Positions 22,762-31,786 of a DNA stretch of 44,754 bases are shown here, piece by piece; the first letter of the stretch is position 1, and the number at the start of each line of letters is the position of its first letter. The stretch is taken from assembly GCF_028864145.1 (NCBI RefSeq), contig NZ_JARBHJ010000020.1, forward strand, positions 1 through 44,754, in the 5' to 3' direction. The position numbers and the translations under genes are program-made. The stretch is from Actinotignum schaalii (lineage in GTDB: Bacteria; Actinomycetota; Actinomycetes; Actinomycetales; Actinomycetaceae). The notes beneath the pieces are model-generated. The model searched no databases. It saw nothing but the letters and a program-made list of their open reading frames with translations, and was not told the DNA's origin.

Positions 22762-24099
22762 GTGGAGAATCGTTCTCGGCGCCTAACGGCTGTGCTGGCC
22801 GCCTGCGCCCTCGCTCTCTCAGTGCTACCCGGTGCCCGCGCGGATAACGTTGAACGCGATATTGATCGCTCGCGGGCCGCGGAAAAGCAAACAGCCCAAA
22901 GTATCGGGCAGATCGAAGCTTCGCTGGCCGGGCTCGCCTCCCAGGCCGAAGCCGCGCGTACCGACGTGGTGATCAAAGCGGCCGAAGCCCGGCGTGCCCA
23001 GCGCAACCTGGAAGATTCGGTCAATACCGCGATGGATGCCCAGGTGGTGGCCAATAGTGCCCGTGCGGAAGCCGATGCTGCACGCGGGGAGCTCGGCTCG
23101 ATCTCCTCGGCGATGTACCGGGATTCCTCCACCACCCTCACCGCCGCGAACGCGCTGCTCGGGGCACAATCCCTGCGCGATGCCGATGACCGCCAGCGTG
23201 CCTTCCGCACCGCCGGCCACGCCACCGACCAAAAGCTACAGCGCTACCAGGCCGCCCGCGATATCGCTGATACCCTCCAGGGTGAAGCGGATCGCAAGGC
23301 CAATGAGCAGGCCACCATTGCCGCGCGCGCCGAGGGTGCCGCGAAAGACGCCAGCTCGGCCGCCTCCCAATTGGATAGCCAACTGGCCTCCATTGAAGCG
23401 CAACGCGACCAACTTTTCGAAACCCTTGCCCGGCAAAAAGGTACGACGGCGGCGCTAGAACGCGCCCAGCAAGAACAGAAAGAAGCCGCGGCGCGCGCCC
23501 AGGCCGAAGCTGAACGCCAGCGCATCGCGGCCGAAGCGGCAGCCCAGGAGCAGGCCGCCCGCGAGGCAGCAGCTCGGGAAGCGGCGGCCCGCCAGGCGGC
23601 CGCGGAAGAAGCCGCCCGGCGCCAAGCCGAAGCACAGCCAGCTCCCGCGCCGGCACCCGCACCTGCTCCCGCACCGGAACCTGATCCGGAACCTGCGCCC
23701 GCACCGGCGCCAGCCCCGGATCCCGAACCTGAACCGGAACCCGAACCGGCCCCGGCGCCGTCGGGTAATGGTTGGGCGATTGTGAGCTTCGCACGGCAAT
23801 TCGTGGGCGTGCCCTATGTGTGGGGTGGCAATACCCCCTCGGGCTGGGATTGCTCCGGTTTCACCCGCTATGTGTACGGGCACTTCGGGTATTCCCTGCC
23901 GCGTACCTCCGGGGCGCAGCGTTCGGCCGGCTACGAGATTTCCCCCTCCCAAGCCCAACCCGGCGACCTGCTGTGGTGGCCCGGGCACGTGGGAATCTAC
24001 ACGGGCAACGGCATGCATATTGCCGCCACCAATCCGGAAGGCGGCACGCGCGAAGGCCCGATCTGGGGTAGCCCCACCTACGTGCGGATTATCGACTAG
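22762..24099 (+). CDS. secreted NlpC/P60 peptidoglycan hydrolase with coiled-coil domain
   Basis: A 445-residue exported cell-wall hydrolase, RipA/PcsB-like in plan. The signal peptide ends near ARA-DN (about residue 27). A long Ala/Glu/Gln/Arg-rich coiled coil spans about 30-290, followed by a Pro-Ala-Glu linker (about 293-333) and a C-terminal NlpC/P60 domain. The catalytic Cys is 364 (GWDCSGF), with His409 (GHVGIY) and His419 (MHIAATN) as the other active-site candidates. It should cleave stem peptides during division, with the coiled coil acting as regulator or docking arm; FtsX-type control is known for PcsB but no ftsEX lies beside it. GTG 22762 follows GGAGG; the upstream in-frame extension is not signal-like and is rejected. 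Confidence 0.92.
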   Translation: MENRSRRLTAVLAACALALSVLPGARADNVERDIDRSRAAEKQTAQSIGQIEASLAGLASQAEAARTDVVIKAAEARRAQRNLEDSVNTAMDAQVVANSARAEADAARGELGSISSAMYRDSSTTLTAANALLGAQSLRDADDRQRAFRTAGHATDQKLQRYQAARDIADTLQGEADRKANEQATIAARAEGAAKDASSAASQLDSQLASIEAQRDQLFETLARQKGTTAALERAQQEQKEAAARAQAEAERQRIAAEAAAQEQAAREAAAREAAARQAAAEEAARRQAEAQPAPAPAPAPAPAPEPDPEPAPAPAPAPDPEPEPEPEPAPAPSGNGWAIVSFARQFVGVPYVWGGNTPSGWDCSGFTRYVYGHFGYSLPRTSGAQRSAGYEISPSQAQPGDLLWWPGHVGIYTGNGMHIAATNPEGGTREGPIWGSPTYVRIID

Positions 24100-24110
24100 G
24101 TTGAGCCGCG

Positions 24111-24129
24111 TGAGCTTAGCCTAAGCTAG
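24111..24129. promoter_or_regulatory. DtxR/IdeR iron-box-like palindrome
   Basis: TGAGCTTAGCCTAAGCTAG matches 15 of 19 positions of the classical iron box TTAGGTTAGCCTAACCTAA and includes the perfect palindrome AGCTTAG-C-CTAAGCT (24113-24127). Its place between two convergent genes, 11 bases after the NlpC stop, is unusual for an operator, so it may be chance or part of the terminator region. Confidence 0.35.
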
Positions 24130-24136
24130 GTAAGCT

Positions 24137-24186
24137 ACGTAAAAGCGGGAGCTGTGCATAATCTGCAGAGCTCCCGCTTTTTACGT
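24137..24186. terminator. strong bidirectional intrinsic terminator
   Basis: ACGTAAAAGCGGGAGCT (24137-24153) pairs with the complementary arm at 24169-24186 with one bulged T and a 15-base loop. The A-run and T-run on the two flanks of the GC core make it a terminator in both directions, for the NlpC gene on the plus strand and ppa on the minus strand. Confidence 0.9.
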
Positions 24187-24232
24187 CTCTACCTGGGGTT
24201 ATTCGCCCGCCTAGCGCTGGCCGGCTACCCGC

Positions 24233-24760
24233 CTAGTTCTGGCTGGGCGGCTGCGCTTCGTGCGCGGTGTAATAGCCTTCGTCGATGGCCCGCTGGAAGG
24301 AAGCCCGAATTTCCTCTTCCGCGGCTTCGCGGCCCACCCAGTGGGCGCCTTCCACGGACTTGCCCGGTTCCAGATCCTTATACACCTCGAAGAAGTGCTG
24401 GATTTCCAGGCGATGGAATTCCGAAACATCCTCAATTTCGGTACGCCAGGAGGCCCGCTGATCCGAGGCTGGCACGCATAGCACCTTATCGTCGCCGCCC
24501 TTTTCATCACGCATGCGGAACATACCCAGCGCACGGCAGCGAATCACGCAACCCGGGAACGTGGGCTCTTCCAAAAGCACCAGGGCGTCCAGTGGATCGC
24601 CGTCCTCACCGAGAGTGTCATCAATAAATCCGTAATCATCGGGGTACCGGGTGGATGTGAAAAGCATGCGATCCAGGCGAATGCGCCCGGTTTCATGATC
24701 TACTTCGTACTTATTTCGATTTCCCTTGGGGATTTCGATGGTGACATCGAATTCCATCAT
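24233..24760 (-). CDS. ppa: inorganic pyrophosphatase
   Basis: A 175-residue family I soluble pyrophosphatase that hydrolyses PPi in the cytosol. Visible are the substrate-binding [17 protein letters not shown] and [16 protein letters not shown], the metal-binding signature [10 protein letters not shown], and the later [15 protein letters not shown]. All expected acidic metal ligands in these motifs are present. ATG 24760 is followed at once by a second ATG (24757); GGAG 8 bases upstream fits either. The gene is divergent from dacB, with 77 bases between the starts. The C-terminal end ([10 protein letters not shown]) is short and polar, and length is normal for the family. Confidence 0.96.
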   Translation of the reverse strand: MMEFDVTIEIPKGNRNKYEVDHETGRIRLDRMLFTSTRYPDDYGFIDDTLGEDGDPLDALVLLEEPTFPGCVIRCRALGMFRMRDEKGGDDKVLCVPASDQRASWRTEIEDVSEFHRLEIQHFFEVYKDLEPGKSVEGAHWVGREAAEEEIRASFQRAIDEGYYTAHEAQPPSQN

Positions 24761-24825
24761 GTGAAGCTCTCCTCGCTGACGGCTGGCACATAAGAACACC
24801 TAAGAATACGAGCTGCGTTCCGTGC

Positions 24826-24831
24826 AAGAAT
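24826..24831 (+). promoter_or_regulatory. -10 candidate for leaderless dacB operon
   Basis: AAGAAT followed by 6 bases and GTG 24838, with no real Shine-Dalgarno. The spacing equals that of the other leaderless starts in the window, though the hexamer departs from TANNNT at the first base. Confidence 0.45.
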
Positions 24832-24837
24832 AGGCCC

Positions 24838-26211
24838 GTGAAAGGAAAAGCTCAGATCGCTTTGTCCCTGGTGCTCCTTCTTGCGGGCGGGTACGCATTC
24901 GCTGATGCCTTTGATCTTACCCCCGGATTGCTCACCCTGGGACCTAGGGCCGATGCCGCCGCGCCGTATCCGCAGCCCACTCCTGTGCCAGCCGTGACTA
25001 TCCCGGCCGCTCCCGCCCCCGCGGAACTCGAGGATGCCACGGCCGCCAAAGTGGCTGCTCTCGGGCAAGAATTCGCCGCGCGCCTGGCACCCACGGGCCA
25101 GGTATCCTACGAAATTCGCGAGGCTGCCACCGGGCGGGTCCTCGCCAGCAAAGACGCGAAAGTCCCGCGGATACCGGCCTCCAATATGAAACTGGTGACC
25201 GCCCGGGTCGCTCTGGAAACCCTCGGCCCGGATCGCCGCTTCGCTACCAGCGTGGCCGCCTCCGGCACCACCATTCACCTCATCGGCGGGGGCGATGTGT
25301 TCCTGGCTCCCGATACCGCCGCCACCCAGGTCCCGGGCACCATCGCCCGCGGCGATCTCTCGGAATTGGCCGCGGCGGCCGCCACCTACGCGAGCGAGCA
25401 TCCGGGTGGCCCGGTAAGCGTCGTCGTTGATACCTCTCTTTTCGCGGGGCCGGAGTACGCGCCCACCCTCGACCCCGTCAACCACGATTACGTGGCACCC
25501 ATAACGCCGCTCGCGCTGAACGGCGGGGCGGTGGGCTACCACTACAGTGCCACGCCCGCCCTCGATGCCGGGAACGCCCTCGCGGAGCAGTTGCGCGGGG
25601 TCGGAGTGGAAGTGGCGGAGGTACGCCTTGGGCAAGCGCCCAAGGAAGCGGCAGCCCACCCGCTGGCCACGGTGCATTCGGCGAGCGTGCGCGAGCTGGT
25701 GGACCGTATGCTCACCGAATCGGATAACACCCTGGCGGAAACCCTCGGGCACCTGGTGGCGCGCGAGCGCGGGGAAAGTGCGGATTTTGCGGGTGCGGCG
25801 CGCGCTACCCGCGCGGTTTTGGAGGAGCTGGGCTACCCGCTGGACGGCGTGGTGATCTCCGATAATTCCGGCCTGAGCGAAACGAATCGCCTCATCTGCG
25901 CCCTCCAGCTCGCGATCCTGGAGGACGCCGTGAATCTGAGCGATGGCACGGTGGGTGCGCTGGGGGCCGGTTTGCCGGTGGCTGCGCTCAACGGCACCCT
26001 CGCCGACCGCCTCACCGAGGGCGCCGCGCCCGGAATGATCCGCGGGAAAACCGGCACGCTCGCGGATGTGGTGTCCCTGAGCGGGGTGCTGCGTACGCGT
26101 TCGGGGGCGCTACTGACCTTCTCCATCCTCACCGATTCCCACCACGACGTTTCGTTGTTGGATGTGCGGGGCGCCGAGGATGCCTTCCTCACCGCGGTGG
26201 CGGAGCTGTAA
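24838..26211 (+). CDS. dacB: D-alanyl-D-alanine carboxypeptidase/endopeptidase, PBP4 (S13) type
   Basis: A 457-residue class C penicillin-binding protein acting outside the membrane. A signal or anchor helix lies at about 5-24. The active-site motifs are SNMK (Ser115, Lys118), SDN (295-297) and KTG (404-406). The region between the first two motifs contains the large S13-type insert (FATSVAASGTTIHLIGGGDVFL and on). It removes or cleaves D-Ala cross-links in peptidoglycan. It opens a long operon that continues with tilS in a TAATG stop-start overlap; the same dacB-tilS-hpt-ftsH order is common in actinobacteria. Start GTG 24838 was chosen from the -10 box and from the position of the hydrophobic segment. 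Confidence 0.95.
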   Translation: MKGKAQIALSLVLLLAGGYAFADAFDLTPGLLTLGPRADAAAPYPQPTPVPAVTIPAAPAPAELEDATAAKVAALGQEFAARLAPTGQVSYEIREAATGRVLASKDAKVPRIPASNMKLVTARVALETLGPDRRFATSVAASGTTIHLIGGGDVFLAPDTAATQVPGTIARGDLSELAAAAATYASEHPGGPVSVVVDTSLFAGPEYAPTLDPVNHDYVAPITPLALNGGAVGYHYSATPALDAGNALAEQLRGVGVEVAEVRLGQAPKEAAAHPLATVHSASVRELVDRMLTESDNTLAETLGHLVARERGESADFAGAARATRAVLEELGYPLDGVVISDNSGLSETNRLICALQLAILEDAVNLSDGTVGALGAGLPVAALNGTLADRLTEGAAPGMIRGKTGTLADVVSLSGVLRTRSGALLTFSILTDSHHDVSLLDVRGAEDAFLTAVAEL

Positions 26212-27260
26212 TGGCCGGACCCCACCCCGCTTACGCGGCCGGGCGGCGCCGCCTGCGCGCACTGCTGAAGAGCTGTGGATACCGGCCGGGAACCCGGTTG
26301 ACGGTAGCGGTGTCCGGCGGCTCGGATTCCCTCGCGCTAGCCCGCATCGCGCTCTTCGTGGCGCGCCGGGACGGCTACCTGCTGCGCGCGGTCACCGTCA
26401 ACCACGGGATTCGCCCGGAGGCGGGGCGAGAAGCCGCGCAGGTTGCGGCCCGCCTGCATTCTTGGGGGTACGACGACGCCGCGGCGGTCAGCGTGGACCT
26501 TGGCGGTGGATCGAGCCCGGAAGGGCAGGCACGGGCGGCCCGGTACGCGGCATTGGCCGCCGCGGCCGGCGCGGACAGCCCGGTGCTGCTGGGCCACACC
26601 GCGGACGACCAAGCCGAAACCGTGCTCCTGGGCCTGGGCCGGGGTTCGGGAGCACGCTCCCTGGCAGGCATGCCGGAAGCGGGCCCGCTACCGGGTCACC
26701 CGGAGCTCACTGCGCTGCGTCCGCTGCTGGGGCTGCGGCGCGCGGCGCTTCGCGCCGCGCTGCAAGATGAGGGGCTGGCCTGGGTGGAAGATCCTTCCAA
26801 TGAGCCCGATGGCCCGTGGCGGGCGGCGGGCGGTGGCCCGCTCACCCGCGCCGCGCTGCGCTCACGCGCCCTGCCGGCCCTGAGCGACACGCTCGGGCCG
26901 GGAACGGTGGAAGCCCTGGCGCGCACCGCCCGCCTGCTGCGCCGCGATAATGAGGCTTTGGACACCTGGGCGGCCCGGGAACTGGCCACCTGGGAAGAGC
27001 GCGGCACGGTGAAAGAAGCGGGTGAGCCGGGGTGCGGCGTCGTCGTACCTATTGCACCGCTGCGTGACCTTCCCGCGGCCGTGCGCACCCGGATTCTGCG
27101 CGCCCTTGCCCTGCGCGCCGGAGCGCGTGCCGGGGAGATGAACGCGGGGCATATTGAAGCCCTCGACGCGCTGGTGACCGGGCCGGGCGGCGTGCGCCAC
27201 TGCGACCTGCCCGGGGCGCGAGCGCTTCGGCGCGATAATATTGTCGTCTTCGCGCGTTAG
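26211..27260 (+). CDS. tilS: tRNA(Ile)-lysidine synthase
   Basis: A 349-residue PP-loop ATPase that converts C34 of the CAU-anticodon isoleucine tRNA to lysidine, so that it reads AUA. The ATP-pyrophosphatase loop SGGSDS is at residues 35-40, followed by VTVNHGIRPEA, LGHTADDQAETVLLGLGRGSG and the ENxxN-like EDPSNEPDG. The length fits short actinobacterial TilS with a reduced C-terminal domain. The gene starts within the dacB stop codon. Its own stop is 37 bases before hpt, and a TAGGCT hexamer overlapping that stop (27258-27263) could be an internal -10 for hpt. Confidence 0.95.
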   Translation: MAGPHPAYAAGRRRLRALLKSCGYRPGTRLTVAVSGGSDSLALARIALFVARRDGYLLRAVTVNHGIRPEAGREAAQVAARLHSWGYDDAAAVSVDLGGGSSPEGQARAARYAALAAAAGADSPVLLGHTADDQAETVLLGLGRGSGARSLAGMPEAGPLPGHPELTALRPLLGLRRAALRAALQDEGLAWVEDPSNEPDGPWRAAGGGPLTRAALRSRALPALSDTLGPGTVEALARTARLLRRDNEALDTWAARELATWEERGTVKEAGEPGCGVVVPIAPLRDLPAAVRTRILRALALRAGARAGEMNAGHIEALDALVTGPGGVRHCDLPGARALRRDNIVVFAR

Positions 27261-27297
27261 GCTTAGAAGCACAGCGGAACTGCTCAAGGAGATGGTG

Positions 27298-27849
27298 ATG
27301 GACCACACCGATATGGGTGATAAGTTGGAAAAAATCCTCGTCACAAATGAGGAAATCCAAGCGAAGCTTGAGGATATGGCGCGTCAGATTGACGCTGATT
27401 ACGATGGTGACCTGCTCGTGGTGGGCGTGCTCAAGGGTGCCGTTATGGTGATGGCGGATCTGGTGCGGAAAATCCACTCTCCGCTGAATATGGATTGGAT
27501 GGCGGTGTCCTCCTACGGAATGGGCACAAAATCCTCCGGCGTGGTGCGGATTTTGAAGGATCTGGATGCTGATGTGACCGGTCGGCACGTGCTCATCGTG
27601 GAAGATATTATCGATTCCGGCCTTACCCTCGCGTGGCTGAAGAAGAATCTGCTGGATCGCGGGGCGCAATCGGTGCGGATCGCGGCCATCCTGCGAAAAC
27701 CCGAGGCGGCTAAAGTTGACGTTCAGGTTGACTACCTAGGCTTTGATATTCCCGATGAGTTCGTGGTGGGGTACGGACTCGACTATGCCGAACAATTCCG
27801 GCATCTGCCTTTTGTGGGCACCCTGGCCCCGCACGTTTACGGAGGATAA
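27298..27849 (+). CDS. hpt: hypoxanthine phosphoribosyltransferase
   Basis: A 183-residue purine-salvage enzyme that joins hypoxanthine or guanine to PRPP. The PRPP-binding motif VLIVEDIIDSGLTL and the LVVGVLKGAVMVMADLVRKI strand-loop are typical, and the C-terminal VGYGLDYAEQFRHLPFVG is the family's closing block. AAGGAG (27286-27291) lies 6 bases before ATG 27298, which also gives the usual N-terminus; ATG 27292 and the longer frame from 27241 are less likely. The stop abuts the ftsH GTG with no gap, as in many actinobacteria. Confidence 0.95.
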   Translation: MDHTDMGDKLEKILVTNEEIQAKLEDMARQIDADYDGDLLVVGVLKGAVMVMADLVRKIHSPLNMDWMAVSSYGMGTKSSGVVRILKDLDADVTGRHVLIVEDIIDSGLTLAWLKKNLLDRGAQSVRIAAILRKPEAAKVDVQVDYLGFDIPDEFVVGYGLDYAEQFRHLPFVGTLAPHVYGG

Positions 27850-30156
27850 GTGGACGAACAGCAAGAACCTCGCGGTACGGAACCGGGCGGCACTGCGTCG
27901 GTTGGTAGCGAAGCTCGTGGTGGTGATGCCCGCGGTAGGGATGCTCACGGTAGCGAAGTGAGCCGCACCGAACCCAGCGCGTATGAGCGCAAGCGCCGGG
28001 CCCGCCGCGCCCACCCGCCGCAGCCAGAAGGCCAGGGCGGTTCTACCGGCGCGGGCGGTAACAGCACGGGCAATAGCGGCGGCGCTGGGAAGAATAAGAA
28101 ATCCCGCGGCTCCGGCTCCGGCCATAAGCTCAGTGAAGAAGAACGCACCAGCCGGCGGCGCTGGCGCGTTATCTCCGGCATAGTCATCGCGGCGCTTCTT
28201 GCTTTTATCGGAACTAATCAGTACATGGCCATGCAGTGGTCGAATATCTCCACTTCGGAAGGTATCGCGCTGCTGGAAGGCACCACCGTGCAGCGCGTGC
28301 AGATCACAGACGGCACCAACCGGGTACGCCTGTGGCTGACCGAGCCAACAAAAACCATGGACGGCGACGGCGATAAGCACGACGCCGGGAAGAAGGTCAC
28401 TTTCCAATACGCTGACCCGCAGGGCCAGCACATCACTACCCTGGTGGAACGGGCCAATCCGGAGCGCGGGCATAACTCGATTGTTCCCTCCCAGAACGTG
28501 TTTGTTTCGATGCTCTTCACGTTCTTGCCCATGATCCTCATCTTCGCGGTGTTCATCTGGTTCATGCGCAGCCAGATGGGGCGCGGCTTCGGGGCAAAGG
28601 ATGCCAATGCTGATGGGGAAGTCTCCGAAGTGCGCTTCTCCGACGTAGCCGGGGAAGATGAAGCCGTGGAAGAAGTGAGGGAAGTGGTGGACTTCCTCAA
28701 GAACCCGGACCGCTACCAGGCTCTCGGGGCGCGTATCCCGCGCGGGGTACTCCTCTACGGCCCGCCCGGAACGGGTAAAACCCTGCTGGCTAAGGCCATT
28801 GCCGGGGAAGCGCAGGTGCCTTTCTTCTCCATCGCCGCCTCGGAATTCGTGGAGCTTTACGTGGGTATGGGTGCCTCGCGGGTGCGCGAACTTTTCAAAA
28901 CCGCGAAGAAAAAAGCTCCGGCCATTATTTTCGTGGACGAAATTGACGCGGTGGGCCGCGGGCGCGGCAGCGGAGCCCTCAGCCACGGCGAACAGGAACA
29001 AACCCTCAACCAGCTCCTCGTGGAAATGGACGGCTTCTCCACTGATGAGGCCGTTGTCCTTATTGCCGCCACCAACCGCCCGGACGTGCTGGACCCGGCG
29101 CTGCTGCGCCCCGGCCGTTTTGACCGCCAGGTCGCGGTGGATGCCCCCGATATTCGCGGGCGTGAAGCCATTTTGCGGGTGCATGCGCGCGGCAAGCCGC
29201 TCGCGGACGACGTCGACCTGGCCGGGGTCGCCAAGCGCACCCCCGGGTTCACGGGCGCGGACCTTGCCAATATCCTCAACGAGGCCGCGCTCCTGGCGGC
29301 GCGGCGCCACGCCCACGTTATTACCAACGCGGATGTGGATGAGGCCTCGGATCGCGTGATGGCCGGCCCGCAGCGTTCCAGCCGGGTTATGAGCCCGGAG
29401 GATCGCCGGATGACGGCCTACCACGAAGGCGGGCACGCGCTCGCGGCGGCGGCTTTGCGCTATACCGACCCGGTCACGAAGGTAACTATTTTGCCGCGCG
29501 GGCGGGCCTTGGGCTACACGATGGTCATGCCCACCGAGGATCGCTATTCGGTTACCCGCAACCAGCTCCTCGACCAGCTCACCTATGCGCTGGGCGGGCG
29601 CGCCGCGGAAGAAATTATTTTCCGGGATCCCTCCACCGGTGCCTCCAATGACATTCAGAAGGCCACCGAAACCGCGCGGAAGATCGTGACTGAATACGGG
29701 ATGACCACCGCGGTGGGTGCCGTGCGGGTAGCTCCCACGGCCCAGGAAGAAGCGAGCTTCGGGGCGGCTTCGCGCACCTCTGACGCGCTATCCGCCACCG
29801 TGGATGAGAACGTGCGGGCCCTCCTTGACCAGGCCCTTACCGAAGCGTGGACGATTATCACAGAAAACCGGGATATTCTCGACCACCTTGCCGAGGTGCT
29901 CCTCGATAAGGAAACCGTGCTGGAAAACGAACTCGCGGAGATCTTCAAGGACGTTGTCAAAGCGCCCGAGCGAGAGGTGTGGCTTTCCGCTCCGGACCGC
30001 CCGGTCTCGCAACGCCCGCCTATCCCGCTCCCGGAAGGGAAAACCGAGGCGGAAGCGGCAGCGGATTCACGCCTACCCGCCCCGGAACTCCCCGATGCTG
30101 CCACCGGGCCGCTCGGCCCGCGCGGTCGGCACGGCGCGGAACATGGGGATGCCTAA
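27850..30156 (+). CDS. ftsH: ATP-dependent zinc metalloprotease FtsH
   Basis: A 768-residue membrane-bound AAA+ protease for quality control of membrane and some soluble proteins. Transmembrane helices lie at about 106-124 and 217-237 with an external domain between them. Walker A is GPPGTGKT (304-311), Walker B IIFVDEID, and the second region of homology [20 protein letters not shown] is present (sensor and arginine fingers). The zinc motif is HEGGH (525-529), with Gly in place of the usual Ala. The first helix is preceded by about 100 residues of Gly/Ser/Arg/Glu-rich low complexity, much longer than in model FtsH. GTG 27850 has GGAGG only 4 bases away; a GTG at 27958 would shorten the extension by 36 residues. 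The C-terminal 60 residues are Pro-rich. Confidence 0.96.
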   Translation: MDEQQEPRGTEPGGTASVGSEARGGDARGRDAHGSEVSRTEPSAYERKRRARRAHPPQPEGQGGSTGAGGNSTGNSGGAGKNKKSRGSGSGHKLSEEERTSRRRWRVISGIVIAALLAFIGTNQYMAMQWSNISTSEGIALLEGTTVQRVQITDGTNRVRLWLTEPTKTMDGDGDKHDAGKKVTFQYADPQGQHITTLVERANPERGHNSIVPSQNVFVSMLFTFLPMILIFAVFIWFMRSQMGRGFGAKDANADGEVSEVRFSDVAGEDEAVEEVREVVDFLKNPDRYQALGARIPRGVLLYGPPGTGKTLLAKAIAGEAQVPFFSIAASEFVELYVGMGASRVRELFKTAKKKAPAIIFVDEIDAVGRGRGSGALSHGEQEQTLNQLLVEMDGFSTDEAVVLIAATNRPDVLDPALLRPGRFDRQVAVDAPDIRGREAILRVHARGKPLADDVDLAGVAKRTPGFTGADLANILNEAALLAARRHAHVITNADVDEASDRVMAGPQRSSRVMSPEDRRMTAYHEGGHALAAAALRYTDPVTKVTILPRGRALGYTMVMPTEDRYSVTRNQLLDQLTYALGGRAAEEIIFRDPSTGASNDIQKATETARKIVTEYGMTTAVGAVRVAPTAQEEASFGAASRTSDALSATVDENVRALLDQALTEAWTIITENRDILDHLAEVLLDKETVLENELAEIFKDVVKAPEREVWLSAPDRPVSQRPPIPLPEGKTEAEAAADSRLPAPELPDAATGPLGPRGRHGAEHGDA

Positions 30157-30213
30157 ACCCCAGCGGGAAGTTAGCGTGGAAATACGGGGCGTGAGCGTGG
30201 AAAGGAAGAACGT

Positions 30214-30873
30214 ATGAGCGCAGCGGAATCAGCGGGAAACGGCCCGGTAGATAGCCAGAGCGCGGAAACGCAGCGCCACGCCGCGCGGCAGGCTGATACC
30301 GCGCGGGTGGTTGATACCGAACGGGTAGAGCGGGCCGTGCGGGAACTCCTCAGCGCTATCGGTGAGGACCCGGACCGCCCCGGCCTGGTGGACACCCCCG
30401 CGCGGGTAGCCCGCGCCTGCACGGAGATTTTCGCCGGGGTAGGCAAGGATCCCGATGCGGTGCTCGACGCCCAATTCGCGGAGGACTTCCACGAAATGGT
30501 GGTGGTACGGGATATCACCTTCTATTCCATGTGCGAACATCACCTGCTGCCTTTCTTCGGGGCGGCCCATATTGTCTATATCCCCGGGGTGGAAGGGAAG
30601 GTCACCGGCCTGTCCAAGCTTGCCCGGCTGGTAGAAGGCTACGCGCGTCGCCCCCAGGTCCAAGAGCGCCTGACCACCCAGATTGCCAATGCGCTGCGCG
30701 ATCGCCTGGGTGCGGCCGGGGTACTCGTGGTGGTGGAAGCCGAACATATGTGCATGACCATGCGCGGGGTGCGCAACTCCGGTTCACGTACCGTCACCTC
30801 GGCGGTGCGCGGAATGCTGCGCAAACCCAGCACTCGCGCCGAGGCCATGAGTCTGATTGAACGGGGAGCCTAA
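30214..30873 (+). CDS. folE: GTP cyclohydrolase I
   Basis: A 219-residue enzyme that opens the folate pathway by converting GTP to dihydroneopterin triphosphate. The zinc ligands are present as Cys107 and His110 (MCEHHLLPF) and Cys180 ([10 protein letters not shown]), with [23 protein letters not shown] as the conserved helix. The first 30 residues are a variable polar extension. AAAGGAAG precedes ATG 30214, 57 bases after ftsH. It begins the folate block that continues, nearly without gaps, through folP, folBK and the DUF3180 gene. Confidence 0.97.
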   Translation: MSAAESAGNGPVDSQSAETQRHAARQADTARVVDTERVERAVRELLSAIGEDPDRPGLVDTPARVARACTEIFAGVGKDPDAVLDAQFAEDFHEMVVVRDITFYSMCEHHLLPFFGAAHIVYIPGVEGKVTGLSKLARLVEGYARRPQVQERLTTQIANALRDRLGAAGVLVVVEAEHMCMTMRGVRNSGSRTVTSAVRGMLRKPSTRAEAMSLIERGA

Positions 30874-30874
30874 A

Positions 30875-31786
30875 ATGTCAACACCTATGCCATTGCGCGA
30901 TCCGGAACTCCTGGGGGGATCCCGCACCCGCGTTATGGGAATCCTCAACGTCACCCCCGATTCTTTTTCCGACGGCGGGCGCTGGGCCACGGCCGATGCC
31001 GCCATCGCCCACGGCCATGAGCTCATCGCTGCCGGGGCGGATATTATCGATATTGGCGGGGAATCCACCCGTCCGGGTGCCGCACTGCTGAGTGCCGCGG
31101 AAGAATGGGATCGCATCGGGCCGGTGGTACGCGAACTAGCCGCGCACATCCCCATCTCGGTTGATACCTACCACGCTGAAACTGCGGCGCGGGCCTGCGC
31201 GGCTGGCGCCCGCATTATCAACGACGTGACCGGGGGGCGCGGGGACAGCGCCATGTGGGAAACCGTGGCGGAAACCGGAGCCTACTATGTGCTCCAACAC
31301 GGACGCGGCGATGCACAAACCATGAATTCCCTGGCCGGTTATCGCGCTATCGGGCGCGAGGTGAGCACGGAAGTTCTTGAGCGCGTGGCCGGCGCCGTTG
31401 CCGCCGGAATTGCTCCCACCAGGATCATCATCGACCCGGGCTTCGGCTTCGCAAAAATGGGCGACGACGATTGGCGCCTAGCGGCCCATATTGACGAATT
31501 CCTGTGGGCCGGCATGCCGGTCCTCATCGGAGTTTCCCGCAAACGCTTCCTCGCGGAAGTGACCCCGGAAGGCCTACCCGCCAGCGGGCGAGACGGCGCC
31601 ACCGCGGCACTGAGCACCTATTTCGCTGAAAAAGGCGTGTGGGCGGTGCGGGTCCACGACGTAGCATCCTCGCGCATCGCGGTGGATACCGTGGCGAAAC
31701 TGCGCGAATGCGGACTGGTATCCACCTCCCAACCCGGAGTAGCACGCCCCGAAAACGCGGGAGCTACGGAGGCCGCGCGGTCATGA
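30875..31786 (+). CDS. folP: dihydropteroate synthase
   Basis: A 303-residue TIM-barrel enzyme that couples hydroxymethyl-dihydropterin pyrophosphate to p-aminobenzoate; it is the sulfonamide target. Signatures are VMGILNVTPDSFSDGG, IDIGGESTRPGA, SVDTYHAETA, IINDVTGG, IDPGFGFAKM, GVSRKRFL and the final VRVHDV. ATG 30875 lies one base after the folE stop with GGGGAGCC ahead of it; an ATG at 30857 inside folE is rejected. The C-terminal ~25 residues after the barrel are polar and variable. The stop overlaps the folBK start (ATGA). Confidence 0.97.
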   Translation: MSTPMPLRDPELLGGSRTRVMGILNVTPDSFSDGGRWATADAAIAHGHELIAAGADIIDIGGESTRPGAALLSAAEEWDRIGPVVRELAAHIPISVDTYHAETAARACAAGARIINDVTGGRGDSAMWETVAETGAYYVLQHGRGDAQTMNSLAGYRAIGREVSTEVLERVAGAVAAGIAPTRIIIDPGFGFAKMGDDDWRLAAHIDEFLWAGMPVLIGVSRKRFLAEVTPEGLPASGRDGATAALSTYFAEKGVWAVRVHDVASSRIAVDTVAKLRECGLVSTSQPGVARPENAGATEAARS

